From: Acholeplasma equirhinis | GTDB lineage: Bacteria; Bacillota_I; Bacilli_A; Acholeplasmatales; Acholeplasmataceae | Direction of reading: 5' to 3' | NCBI RefSeq assembly: GCF_017052655.1 | Contig: NZ_JAFIDC010000001.1 | Location: 930,001 to 994,000 of the forward strand | DNA: 64,000 bases | Part shown: piece after piece, positions 37,617 to 45,121 of the stretch | Layout: every line of letters begins with the position of its first letter | Numbering within the stretch: the first letter of the stretch is position 1 | Notes under the pieces: generated by a model | What the model was told of the DNA's origin: nothing | The model's database searches: none | Seen by the model: only the letters and a program-made list of their open reading frames with translations | Program-made: the position numbers and the translations under genes

Positions 37617-38501
37617 CTACTTCATACCTGAGTGACTGAATGTTTCAACAATTCTTGATTGAGAAATGATGAAGAAAGTCACTGGTACGATCATCATAAT
37701 GAAAGCTACAGCCGCCACTGTACCTTGACGCTCAATTGAACCTTGAGCGATTTGACGAAGTGCATAACTTAAAGGTTTTAATTCTTCTGAGAAAATGTAT
37801 GTACCACCATCTGTTGTCCATAATCTTTGGAATAACAGAATGATTAATGTTAACCAAGCTGGTTTAACAAGTGGCATAACGATTTGGAAGAAAATACGAT
37901 ATTCTGATGCACCATCGATTTTTGCTGATTCAACAAGTTCGAATGGAATTTGTTCCATAAATTGCTTCATTAAATATAGACCTAATGAAGATGCAATCGC
38001 CGGTAAAATGATTGCCCATGGTGTATCAATTAAACCAATCCATGAAATGATCATGTAGTTTGGTGTCGCAGTTACTTGAGGTGCGAACATTAATGAATAC
38101 ACAACAAGTGCGAAAATGATATTTCTACCTGGGAAACGGTATTTAGCCAGTGGATAAGCACACATTGATGCAATGAGCACGTGTCCAACTGTACCTGTTA
38201 AAGTAATAAATATTGTATTAAAGAAATATCTTGAGAATGGAATCCATGAGTTACCAATTAATTCTGATAAGTCTCTAAAGTTTTCCATTGTAAGGTTTCT
38301 TGGAAATAAAGTAGGTGGGAAGACGAATAATTCATCTAATGGCTTAAATGCATTTGATGCAGTCATGATTAACGGATATGCTGAGAATAATCCGAAGATT
38401 GCTAATAATGCAAATAAGAAGATATCACCTGCTAATGAACGATTTATACGTTTTTTCTTTTTGATTTTTCTGTTGAATGCCCATTTTTGAATGATATTCA
38501 T
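37617..38501 (-). CDS. CUT1 ABC transporter permease, MalG type (first pair)
   Basis: A 294-aa permease with six helices, a basic N-terminal tail (KWAFNRKIKKKKRINRS) and the EAA loop FELVESAKIDGASEYRIF. It starts 2 nt after its MalF-type partner and is followed by the NHL/TPR gene. It is predicted to carry a saccharide supplied by the binding proteins at 39450-44079. Confidence 0.88.
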   Translation of the reverse strand: MNIIQKWAFNRKIKKKKRINRSLAGDIFLFALLAIFGLFSAYPLIMTASNAFKPLDELFVFPPTLFPRNLTMENFRDLSELIGNSWIPFSRYFFNTIFITLTGTVGHVLIASMCAYPLAKYRFPGRNIIFALVVYSLMFAPQVTATPNYMIISWIGLIDTPWAIILPAIASSLGLYLMKQFMEQIPFELVESAKIDGASEYRIFFQIVMPLVKPAWLTLIILLFQRLWTTDGGTYIFSEELKPLSYALRQIAQGSIERQGTVAAVAFIMMIVPVTFFIISQSRIVETFSHSGMK

Positions 38502-38503
38502 CG

Positions 38504-39436
38504 CTATTCACCCATCCTTCTTAAAACTTTTCTGACGAGTAAGTTAGCACCAATCATAATGAGGAATAACACAGTTGCAATTGCTGAGGCATAACCTAAG
38601 TCAAATTGGATGGAACCAAAGTCAATCAAGTGGGTAACAATCGTATGCCCTTCATAGTTGACCGATGGGAAACCTACGAGCTGCATCGAGACTTCAGCAA
38701 TCGCTAAGGACGTTGTAATCTGCATAACAGCACCGAATAATAACTGTGGTTTCATTGATGGGATGGTGATAAACCATAATTCTTGCCAACGGTTTTGAAT
38801 ACCATCGATCGCACCAGCTTCATATAATGTCTTATCGACAGATTGTAAACCGGCGATGAAAGCTAGGAATGATACCCCTAAGCTTAACCATAATTGAACG
38901 ATGATAATAACAATTAACATATAATCAGGATCTCTTAACCAGATAATCGGGTTATCAATAAAGCCAAATTCTTTTAAAAATGCATTGGCATAACCGTGTA
39001 AGTCACCTGAGAAGATTAATAACCAAATTAAGAATGCATTACCTGAAATCGAAGGTGCATAGAAAATAAGTGTCATGAAGGCTCTTAATTTTGGTTTAAG
39101 TTCATTAATTAACCATGCAAAGACGAAAGCTAATAAGTAACTCACAGGACCTGTGACAACCGCTAAGATTAAAGTATTTCTAATTGCGATAATGAAAATT
39201 TCATCATCTAATAATAATTTGGTATAGTTATCAAACCCGATGAAACGAGGTGCTTCTAACATATTGAAATATGTGAAACTGATACCTAAAGACATGACAA
39301 CTGGAACTACGGTAAAGAGGATAAAAAGAATCACATAAGGTGCCATTAAGATGTAATGGTGCTTATGTAATTTCATTTCCTTCCAAGTTAGTCGCATCTT
39401 TTCTTTAAATGGTAATTTTGTATTTACTGCTTGCAT
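38504..39436 (-). CDS. CUT1 ABC transporter permease, MalF type (first pair)
   Basis: A 310-aa permease with six helices and the EAA loop KTLYEAGAIDGIQNRWQELW. It lies 13 nt after the membrane-tethered binding protein, so these belong to one translation-coupled set. Like the second pair it lacks a local ATPase. Confidence 0.88.
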   Translation of the reverse strand: MQAVNTKLPFKEKMRLTWKEMKLHKHHYILMAPYVILFILFTVVPVVMSLGISFTYFNMLEAPRFIGFDNYTKLLLDDEIFIIAIRNTLILAVVTGPVSYLLAFVFAWLINELKPKLRAFMTLIFYAPSISGNAFLIWLLIFSGDLHGYANAFLKEFGFIDNPIIWLRDPDYMLIVIIIVQLWLSLGVSFLAFIAGLQSVDKTLYEAGAIDGIQNRWQELWFITIPSMKPQLLFGAVMQITTSLAIAEVSMQLVGFPSVNYEGHTIVTHLIDFGSIQFDLGYASAIATVLFLIMIGANLLVRKVLRRMGE

Positions 39437-39449
39437 AAAATCCTCATTT

Positions 39450-42365
39450 CTACTCTAAACCGAATTCACGACGTTTTTTCTCAATTTCTTGATTGATCAT
39501 TTGAACATAGTCGTAAATTGTTTCTCTTGGATTTGCTGCATCGTTATAAACTAATCTGAAGGCGTTGTCTAGATGACGTCCTGTCATATATCCACCTGGA
39601 ACTTCTGGAATGCCTCTTACCCATTCCCATTGTTCTTTAAGTTTAGTCATTTCGTTTAATGTCCAAGGAAGTTGTTCCATCGCTGCAATATTTGCAGTTG
39701 GGAAACGTGCTGCTGCACCCAAGATACCTTCCATTTCACGTCCGAAACGTACTTGAGTTGCTGTAGAAGTCCACCATTTTAAGAACTCCCATGCAGCTTC
39801 TTTTTTATCTGATTGATTTAAGATGATTGAACCAGTACCTGTAGATACTGTTTCTCTTCTAATTTGAGTATCACCATTTTCATCTACGTACTCAGTTCCT
39901 GGTACTGCGATGAAATTCCATTTACCACGGATTTCTGGTGCAAAGACTGATAATGTGTTGTATGTGTTGTAATAAGTAATACCAATTGGCATTTGACCTG
40001 ATCTAAAACGGTTAGCAAAGTTTGCTTCAACAGGGAATGAATAATCTGTGTAGAAACTTGTCCAAGTTTCAAATACTTGTGGTCCTAAACCATCGTTAAA
40101 TCCTGATTCACTATTTCCATTTAGGTAGAACTGTCCATCATTTTGATAGAACATAGTTGAGAAGATTGGGTTCGGTGGTAATGCCGTTGTAGAGCCATCT
40201 GTTAATGGTACTGGTAGATAGAATTCAAGGTTATGTTTTTGAAGTGATGGAATCATTTCTAGCACTTCTTTCCATGTGTTTGGTGGTGTTAACCCTAACT
40301 CATCAAAGATGTCTGTACGATAGAACATCATTAAGAAGATTTGTTGTTCTGGTAGTGCATAATAACCATCTAAATAATTGTATGGAACGAATGCACTTGG
40401 CATGAATTGTTGTGCAATTACATCAAAATCATCAAAATTAGTTAAGTCATAAGTTGCATTACGTAGTGCATAGTTAACTGGAGTTGAGTTAGATTGACCA
40501 ATTGCAACATCCGGTCCACGTCCTGCAAGTGTTGCTGGAAGTAATGCATTACCCGCAACAAGTTTTAAATCCACTTGAATCTTAGAATCTGGTGCAAATG
40601 ATTCATCAATTAATTTACGAAGAATATTTGCTTGGTCTTGACCAAGTGATAACCAAACTTCGATTGTTTCATTTACTTCACCAGTGTCTCTTCTACCAAC
40701 TGCTGAATAGTCAGTTGTGAATGTTGCCATAAATGCTCTGAAATCATATAATGTGCGTTCAAAGAACATTGCTGTTGTATCAGGTAATTTAGCATCTGGT
40801 TGATGTAAAACGAAATAGTCAATTTCTAAAGGTTGGCTTGATAACATAATAACAAGCGTACCGAGTGATGAAATATTTGATACATATGTAGATAAGTTCT
40901 TTTGAATTTCTCTTGGTTTTTCCAAGAAGTCTTCAAGTTGAACAATAACAGTATCTAGGATACCTGTTTTTTCTGATCTTGCACCAGAGATTTCAATTAA
41001 TGCATCTCTAACTGCATTTAAGACATCACGTTCTTCTTCTAAACGTGAAAGTAAATCTGGAATGCGGTTCATCAACTCATAGTCACGATATGGGTCTGGT
41101 GATGGACCTGTGAAGATTAAGATTTCACGATAAATTTTATTTAAGTTGTTAATAACATCTTGAAGATCTGAAATTAAACTTCCATAAACTCCCAGTGATA
41201 CTTCCATTGTTAATTCATGAATACCTGGTTCAAAGTAGAAAAGGAATGCTTCTTCATTTGTACCTAAAGTTTGGATTCTCCAGTCATTAGAGTTAACAAA
41301 CGCATAGTTTTCTAATTCTTTGAAAGGAATTTGATCATCAATATAGATGTTTCTGAATACTGCCATACCTGATGCTAAACGTTGTTTAACACGTAAGCTC
41401 ATTTGATATAAACCAGCTTCTTCAACTTCAAATTGCCATGTGATTTTGTCACCAGCTGTTCCCCAGTTTGTTCCACCAATCGTATTTAACTTGATTAAAT
41501 TTGGATCTGATGGCATTGTTTTTGCAGATGTTCTATCATTTAAAGGATAAAGTGTTGGAGAAGTTGTGAATAGCGCATTCTCAGCTTGGATGAATTGTAA
41601 ATCACGATTTACAGTTTGATATCCTGCTAAATCATAAGATGCTTTCATATCAGCATAACTTGGAAGTTCTTGAATAGATTCAATAGTGAATGAACGAATA
41701 AGTAATGGTTCACGTAAAGATTCAATAGTGAATGTATTTTCACCTTCTTCAAAATAGAAGTAGAAAGGTGAATCAATATAACCTAATGAATCCTTTATAA
41801 AGACTTCACTCCACATTGGTTTTTCTTCTTGACTAGGTCTAATGTCGTTACCTAAGTAGTCTTGATAAATGTCTTCCTTGTTGCCATAATAACGATCAAA
41901 TACGATATTTTCGGCAGCAATGAATGGTGACTCTCCATTAATCTTAATAGAACGTTCGATGGCTGATGATTTACCAGGATATGAATAATAGTTCACTTTA
42001 ATATGGTAAAAACCTGCTTCTTCGATATCTATACGATATGTGAAGGAACCTTCTTCTTTAGTTAATAATGCAGATGGCATATCCGCATAATTGTAAAGAA
42101 TTTCAAAATCCCCTACGAATGTATCGATATCCTTTGCGTAAACGATAATTTCTTTATCCAATGGAAAATGAAGTGGATGACTTTCCACGTAGTTTTCATA
42201 GTTTTTTACATATGACTCATCGGATGATTCACGTTCACTTGTGACGTTAACTGTACGGTTATATTTTAGATAGTTTGTATCAAATGCAATAGAAACTGCA
42301 TCAATGACTAAAAATAAAATGATAGCAATACAGGCTATTAAAGCAAATATGTGTAATTTTTTCAA
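39450..42365 (-). CDS. Membrane-tethered solute-binding protein with N-terminal beta-sandwich domains
   Basis: 971 aa. It has a single N-terminal TM (LHIFALIACIAIILFLVIDAV) and no lipobox, two carbohydrate-binding-like beta-sandwich domains (about 60-250 and 260-410), and a helical stretch (about 420-500). A C-terminal family 1 sugar-binding-protein domain follows (about 555-971), with QDQANILRKLIDE, GRGPDVAIGQ, ALPEQQIFLMMFYRTDIFDELG and TGTGSIILNQSDKKEAAW. It is about twice the usual length. The start is probably TTG 42365 (MKKLHIF...), since GTG 42374 lies within the Shine-Dalgarno GAGGTGA. The N-terminal domains may grip polymer while the C-terminal lobe hands saccharide to the permeases (inference). 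Confidence 0.8.
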   Translation of the reverse strand: MKKLHIFALIACIAIILFLVIDAVSIAFDTNYLKYNRTVNVTSERESSDESYVKNYENYVESHPLHFPLDKEIIVYAKDIDTFVGDFEILYNYADMPSALLTKEEGSFTYRIDIEEAGFYHIKVNYYSYPGKSSAIERSIKINGESPFIAAENIVFDRYYGNKEDIYQDYLGNDIRPSQEEKPMWSEVFIKDSLGYIDSPFYFYFEEGENTFTIESLREPLLIRSFTIESIQELPSYADMKASYDLAGYQTVNRDLQFIQAENALFTTSPTLYPLNDRTSAKTMPSDPNLIKLNTIGGTNWGTAGDKITWQFEVEEAGLYQMSLRVKQRLASGMAVFRNIYIDDQIPFKELENYAFVNSNDWRIQTLGTNEEAFLFYFEPGIHELTMEVSLGVYGSLISDLQDVINNLNKIYREILIFTGPSPDPYRDYELMNRIPDLLSRLEEERDVLNAVRDALIEISGARSEKTGILDTVIVQLEDFLEKPREIQKNLSTYVSNISSLGTLVIMLSSQPLEIDYFVLHQPDAKLPDTTAMFFERTLYDFRAFMATFTTDYSAVGRRDTGEVNETIEVWLSLGQDQANILRKLIDESFAPDSKIQVDLKLVAGNALLPATLAGRGPDVAIGQSNSTPVNYALRNATYDLTNFDDFDVIAQQFMPSAFVPYNYLDGYYALPEQQIFLMMFYRTDIFDELGLTPPNTWKEVLEMIPSLQKHNLEFYLPVPLTDGSTTALPPNPIFSTMFYQNDGQFYLNGNSESGFNDGLGPQVFETWTSFYTDYSFPVEANFANRFRSGQMPIGITYYNTYNTLSVFAPEIRGKWNFIAVPGTEYVDENGDTQIRRETVSTGTGSIILNQSDKKEAAWEFLKWWTSTATQVRFGREMEGILGAAARFPTANIAAMEQLPWTLNEMTKLKEQWEWVRGIPEVPGGYMTGRHLDNAFRLVYNDAANPRETIYDYVQMINQEIEKKRREFGLE

Positions 42366-42385
42366 AAGTCTCACCTCATGAAAAT

Positions 42386-42432
42386 GGTATAACCTTCCTT
42401 AAAGGAAATTCCCCTTAAGGAAGGTATATACC
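42386..42432 (-). ncRNA. Strong intercistronic stem-loop between the two binding-protein genes
   Basis: GGTATA plus ACCTTCCTTAA pair with TTAAGGAAGGT plus TATACC: a 17-bp stem with one bulged base and a 12-nt loop. No T-run follows. It lies just after the lipoprotein binding-protein stop (42445) and before the tethered binding protein, the place where other sugar-importer operons use a stem-loop to stabilise the abundant binding-protein mRNA. Confidence 0.6.
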
Positions 42433-42444
42433 AAGTTCGAATTA

Positions 42445-44079
42445 TTAATTTCCGCTTAAGTACGCTTCAAGCGCTGCAGAATAGATTGGTTCAATTGCTT
42501 CCATTTGTGATCTGTAATCTCCGGCTTTAATAGCTGCACTGATTTTCGCAGTCCAACCTGTAGAACCATATTTAGAGATACCAAGCGCACCAATGAGATC
42601 AAGTGTTACATTCTTATAGATTGCTAAGTAAGCATCAATAGAAGCTTGATCATTTAATTTTGTTTCTAATGAAATCATGAATTCGTCTTCGAATTCTTCA
42701 TCAGTCTTCCACATTTGGATTTCATTCCAAACTTGGAAAGCTAATTCTTCTTTAGCAGCTGACATACCAGATGCGATATTGAATACTGCAACACCACCGA
42801 TTGGTGAAACATATTCGCCACCTTTATCGATGTATGCTTCTGACATTGGATAAGGAACAAAGCTTAATTTGAAGTTTAAACCACCCCAACGATCAGGAGA
42901 ACCTAAGAACCAGAATGAACCTGGATGCATTAAGACTTTACCTGCTTGCCATGATGGTGAACCTGCGTCAAATTGTCCGCCTGGTTCGAATAAACCTTTA
43001 TCCCATAATGTTTTGATGAATGCGTAAGTTTCTAACGCTGGAGTTTGATGGAATGCAACACGTCCTGATTTAGCATTGATTAATGCACCACCATTTAATG
43101 GAACCATGTTTTCTGCATAGTTAGCAAGAACGCCACCTAATGCATAGTAATCATCACCCATAACTGTTAATGCTGATTTAGCAGCACTTGCCCATTGATC
43201 AAATTTAGTCCAAGTCCATTCACCATTTAAGAATAGTTCAGATGGATTTTCGATACCTAATTGTTCAACTAAGTCTGAGTTGTAGTATAGACCAACGTCA
43301 ACTGTAGGTCTATTTACCATGAATGACCAGAATTGATCATTCCATGAACCTAACTCAATAACTTCTTGAGTAATTTTGTTACCATGAGTTGCTAAGTATT
43401 TATCAACTGGAACAATTGCGTTACCACTTGCAAGTTGTGCAGTCCAGTCAGATGTTGTCCAATAAATGTCAGCAAGTGGTGTACCAGATACTGAACCTTG
43501 GATGATTGCTTCAACACGTGAAGGACCCCAAGCTGCTGATGCAGGATATGGTTTATAAATAACTTTAACATTTAAGCGGTCTTCAACTTCTCTTTGTTTA
43601 GCTTGACGCGCTAATGTTTCTCTACCAGTATAGTTTGGATGGAATGGGTCAATTTCATGAACCGCACCGTGCATAATAACAATTTCAGTTGCCGGTGGTA
43701 AATTTGAACCAGGTTTAACTGTAATTGTTCTTGTACCTTGAACGGTTTTACCATCTGAACCAACAACTTTATAAGTTAATACATAAGTACCAGGTGTATT
43801 TGTTAATACAGCACCAGTAACTGTAATACGGTTAGTAACGTTACCATCAACTGTATCTGTTGCTGTAACACCAGTCATAGGGTCAAAACTATCCCCTTGA
43901 GTAATTTCAATATCAGTTAATCCTGCGAAACTTGCAGTTGGATCAACTTCAACTGGATCTGGATCCGGATCCGGATCTGGATCAGGTGTAATATTTCCGC
44001 CACCGCCAGTTGTGTCACCACAAGCGACTAGTAATAAAGCGAAAGCGAAAATTGTAAGAATGCTATAAATCTTCTTCAT
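42445..44079 (-). CDS. Lipoprotein extracellular solute-binding protein (family 1) with Ig-like domain
   Basis: 544 aa. Signal peptide with lipobox LLVAC, an Asp-Pro repeat linker (about 34-43), a DUF5011/HYR-like Ig domain (about 45-125) and a sugar-binding SBP_bac_1 domain (about 130-544). The last has VEDRLNVKVIYKPYP, YWTTSDWTAQLASGNAIVPV, VGLYYNSDLVEQLGIENPSE and a Trp-rich ligand region. It is the first gene after its own promoter and cre site and lies upstream of the whole importer operon, as expected for the most expressed component. Whether its ligand is a murein saccharide is inferred from NamZ/NagZ/MurQ downstream. Confidence 0.88.
   Translation of the reverse strand: MKKIYSILTIFAFALLLVACGDTTGGGGNITPDPDPDPDPDPVEVDPTASFAGLTDIEITQGDSFDPMTGVTATDTVDGNVTNRITVTGAVLTNTPGTYVLTYKVVGSDGKTVQGTRTITVKPGSNLPPATEIVIMHGAVHEIDPFHPNYTGRETLARQAKQREVEDRLNVKVIYKPYPASAAWGPSRVEAIIQGSVSGTPLADIYWTTSDWTAQLASGNAIVPVDKYLATHGNKITQEVIELGSWNDQFWSFMVNRPTVDVGLYYNSDLVEQLGIENPSELFLNGEWTWTKFDQWASAAKSALTVMGDDYYALGGVLANYAENMVPLNGGALINAKSGRVAFHQTPALETYAFIKTLWDKGLFEPGGQFDAGSPSWQAGKVLMHPGSFWFLGSPDRWGGLNFKLSFVPYPMSEAYIDKGGEYVSPIGGVAVFNIASGMSAAKEELAFQVWNEIQMWKTDEEFEDEFMISLETKLNDQASIDAYLAIYKNVTLDLIGALGISKYGSTGWTAKISAAIKAGDYRSQMEAIEPIYSAALEAYLSGN
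43955..43984. repeat. Hexamer repeat (GGATCY)x5 encoding an Asp-Pro linker
   Basis: Five in-frame 6-bp units encode Pro-Asp repeats in the lipoprotein linker. Changes in copy number alter linker length without breaking the frame. Confidence 0.8.
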
Positions 44080-44124
44080 TATATTCCCTTCTTTCTTTTG
44101 TTTTTATAGTTTTTAATCAACTTA

Positions 44125-44145
44125 ATTATACTATATACGTAGTAT
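44125..44145 (-). promoter_or_regulatory. Promoter -10 with palindrome, binding-protein operon
   Basis: On the minus strand a perfect TATAAT lies at 44130-44125. The region where the spacer sits contains ATACTA-TATACG-TAGTAT (44128-44145), a 6-bp inverted repeat and candidate operator. The -35 is A-rich and weak, suggesting activator dependence. Confidence 0.5.
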
Positions 44146-44223
44146 ATTTTTTCCTAATTCTCGAAACTTTTTCATATTATTAAATATTTTTTCAAAAGGG
44201 TTTTCATTGTGTGTGAAAATATG

Positions 44224-44237
44224 ATAAAACGCTTACT
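44224..44237. promoter_or_regulatory. Candidate cre (CcpA) site upstream of the binding-protein operon
   Basis: On the minus strand AGTAAGCGTTTTAT matches 12 of 14 cre positions. It lies about 90 bp upstream of the -10 of the importer/amino-sugar operon. Confidence 0.5.
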
Positions 44238-44238
44238 T

Positions 44239-45024
44239 TTAATTATTTTCTGCTAGATCAAATCCTTTAAAGCGAGTATCAAATGGATTTTTGATATAAC
44301 GGACAAGTAAAAGTGTTGCAACTGCAAACATACCCACACTTTGCCATTGTGAAGGTGAGAACAATGGTAAGAATGTACCGCGTTCATCTCCTCTAAAATA
44401 TTCAATAAAGAATCTAAAGATTGGATAGGCAATAAAGTATAGGAAGACCATATAATTAATCTTCATTTTTCTTATTAAATAAATGCCTACTAAAACGAGT
44501 AATCCAACAAAAATTGCTTCAAATAATTGTGTCGGTACAACTGCATGATCATGTGTATGGAAAGTCATACCATACCATTCATCCGTATCGATACCGAAAC
44601 AGCATCCTGCCATCACACAACCAATACGACCAAATGTTTGTCCAATCATTACTGAAAAGATTGCAACATTGGTTACGTGGAAGAATTTTGCTTTTGCTTT
44701 TTCTGGTGCAAAGAATTTTGAACCAATGAGCCATACAGTTATACCACCTACTACACCACCCATTAAAGTCATACCTTGAGCTTGATATTCTCTACCTTTT
44801 TCAAGTGCATCAATTAGGTTATAAAGTTGTTGGAATAAAAATGCAAATATAAAGCCTACCACCATTGATACAAGTATCAATTTTAGATAAAACTCATAAA
44901 CATCAACTTCTACTTTGTAATACTTCATTACCATACGGAATGCAGCAAGTGAGAAAAAGACGCCAATAATAATCAAAACATAGTAGGTTTCAAAACCTTC
45001 TATACCAAACATATAAGGATACAT
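44239..45024 (-). CDS. Divergent Lgt-like (prolipoprotein diacylglyceryl transferase family) membrane protein
   Basis: 261 aa with about seven TM helices and the Lgt layout: an N-terminal Tyr-rich entry, GMTLMGGVVGG, then GQTFGRIGCVMAGCCFG and RFFIEYFRGDERG near the C-terminus. True Lgt transfers a diacylglyceryl group to the lipobox Cys. Here the conserved His of the HGG motif is Met, and GRxGNF..GE is GRIGC..GCC; the Arg is kept. This is therefore a paralogue whose activity is uncertain. Start ATG 45024 is chosen because AAGAAGGTGA precedes it; upstream ATGs (45045, 45042) lack a site. It sits between a surface protein and a lipoprotein SBP gene, which suggests a link with surface display. 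Confidence 0.7.
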   Translation of the reverse strand: MYPYMFGIEGFETYYVLIIIGVFFSLAAFRMVMKYYKVEVDVYEFYLKLILVSMVVGFIFAFLFQQLYNLIDALEKGREYQAQGMTLMGGVVGGITVWLIGSKFFAPEKAKAKFFHVTNVAIFSVMIGQTFGRIGCVMAGCCFGIDTDEWYGMTFHTHDHAVVPTQLFEAIFVGLLVLVGIYLIRKMKINYMVFLYFIAYPIFRFFIEYFRGDERGTFLPLFSPSQWQSVGMFAVATLLLVRYIKNPFDTRFKGFDLAENN

Positions 45025-45058
45025 GGTGTCACCTTCTTTCATCATGTAAGAAATTGAA

Positions 45059-45083
45059 GGGGACTCCTAAATTAGTAGTCCCC
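45059..45083 (-). terminator. GC-rich hairpin after the surface-protein gene
   Basis: GGGGACT pairs with AGTCCCC, with further partial pairing inside. It follows the 850-aa gene on the minus strand; the T-run is poor, so termination may be partial and allow read-through into the Lgt-like gene. Confidence 0.55.
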
Positions 45084-45121
45084 CTCTTTGTTATATCACT
45101 AGTTGCTTATATAGTTAGATC

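Noticed and set aside
42386-42432. Intrinsic terminator between the binding-protein genes
   Set aside because: The stem is strong but no T-run follows on the coding strand and the next gene lacks a clear promoter, so a stability element is more likely.
43955-43984. Hexamer repeat as a phase-variation switch
   Set aside because: Unit length is 6 bp and in frame, so copy changes cannot shift the frame; it is only a variable linker.
44239-45024. Ordinary housekeeping lgt
   Set aside because: The HGG histidine and the GNF/GE positions are replaced, so the canonical activity cannot be assumed.
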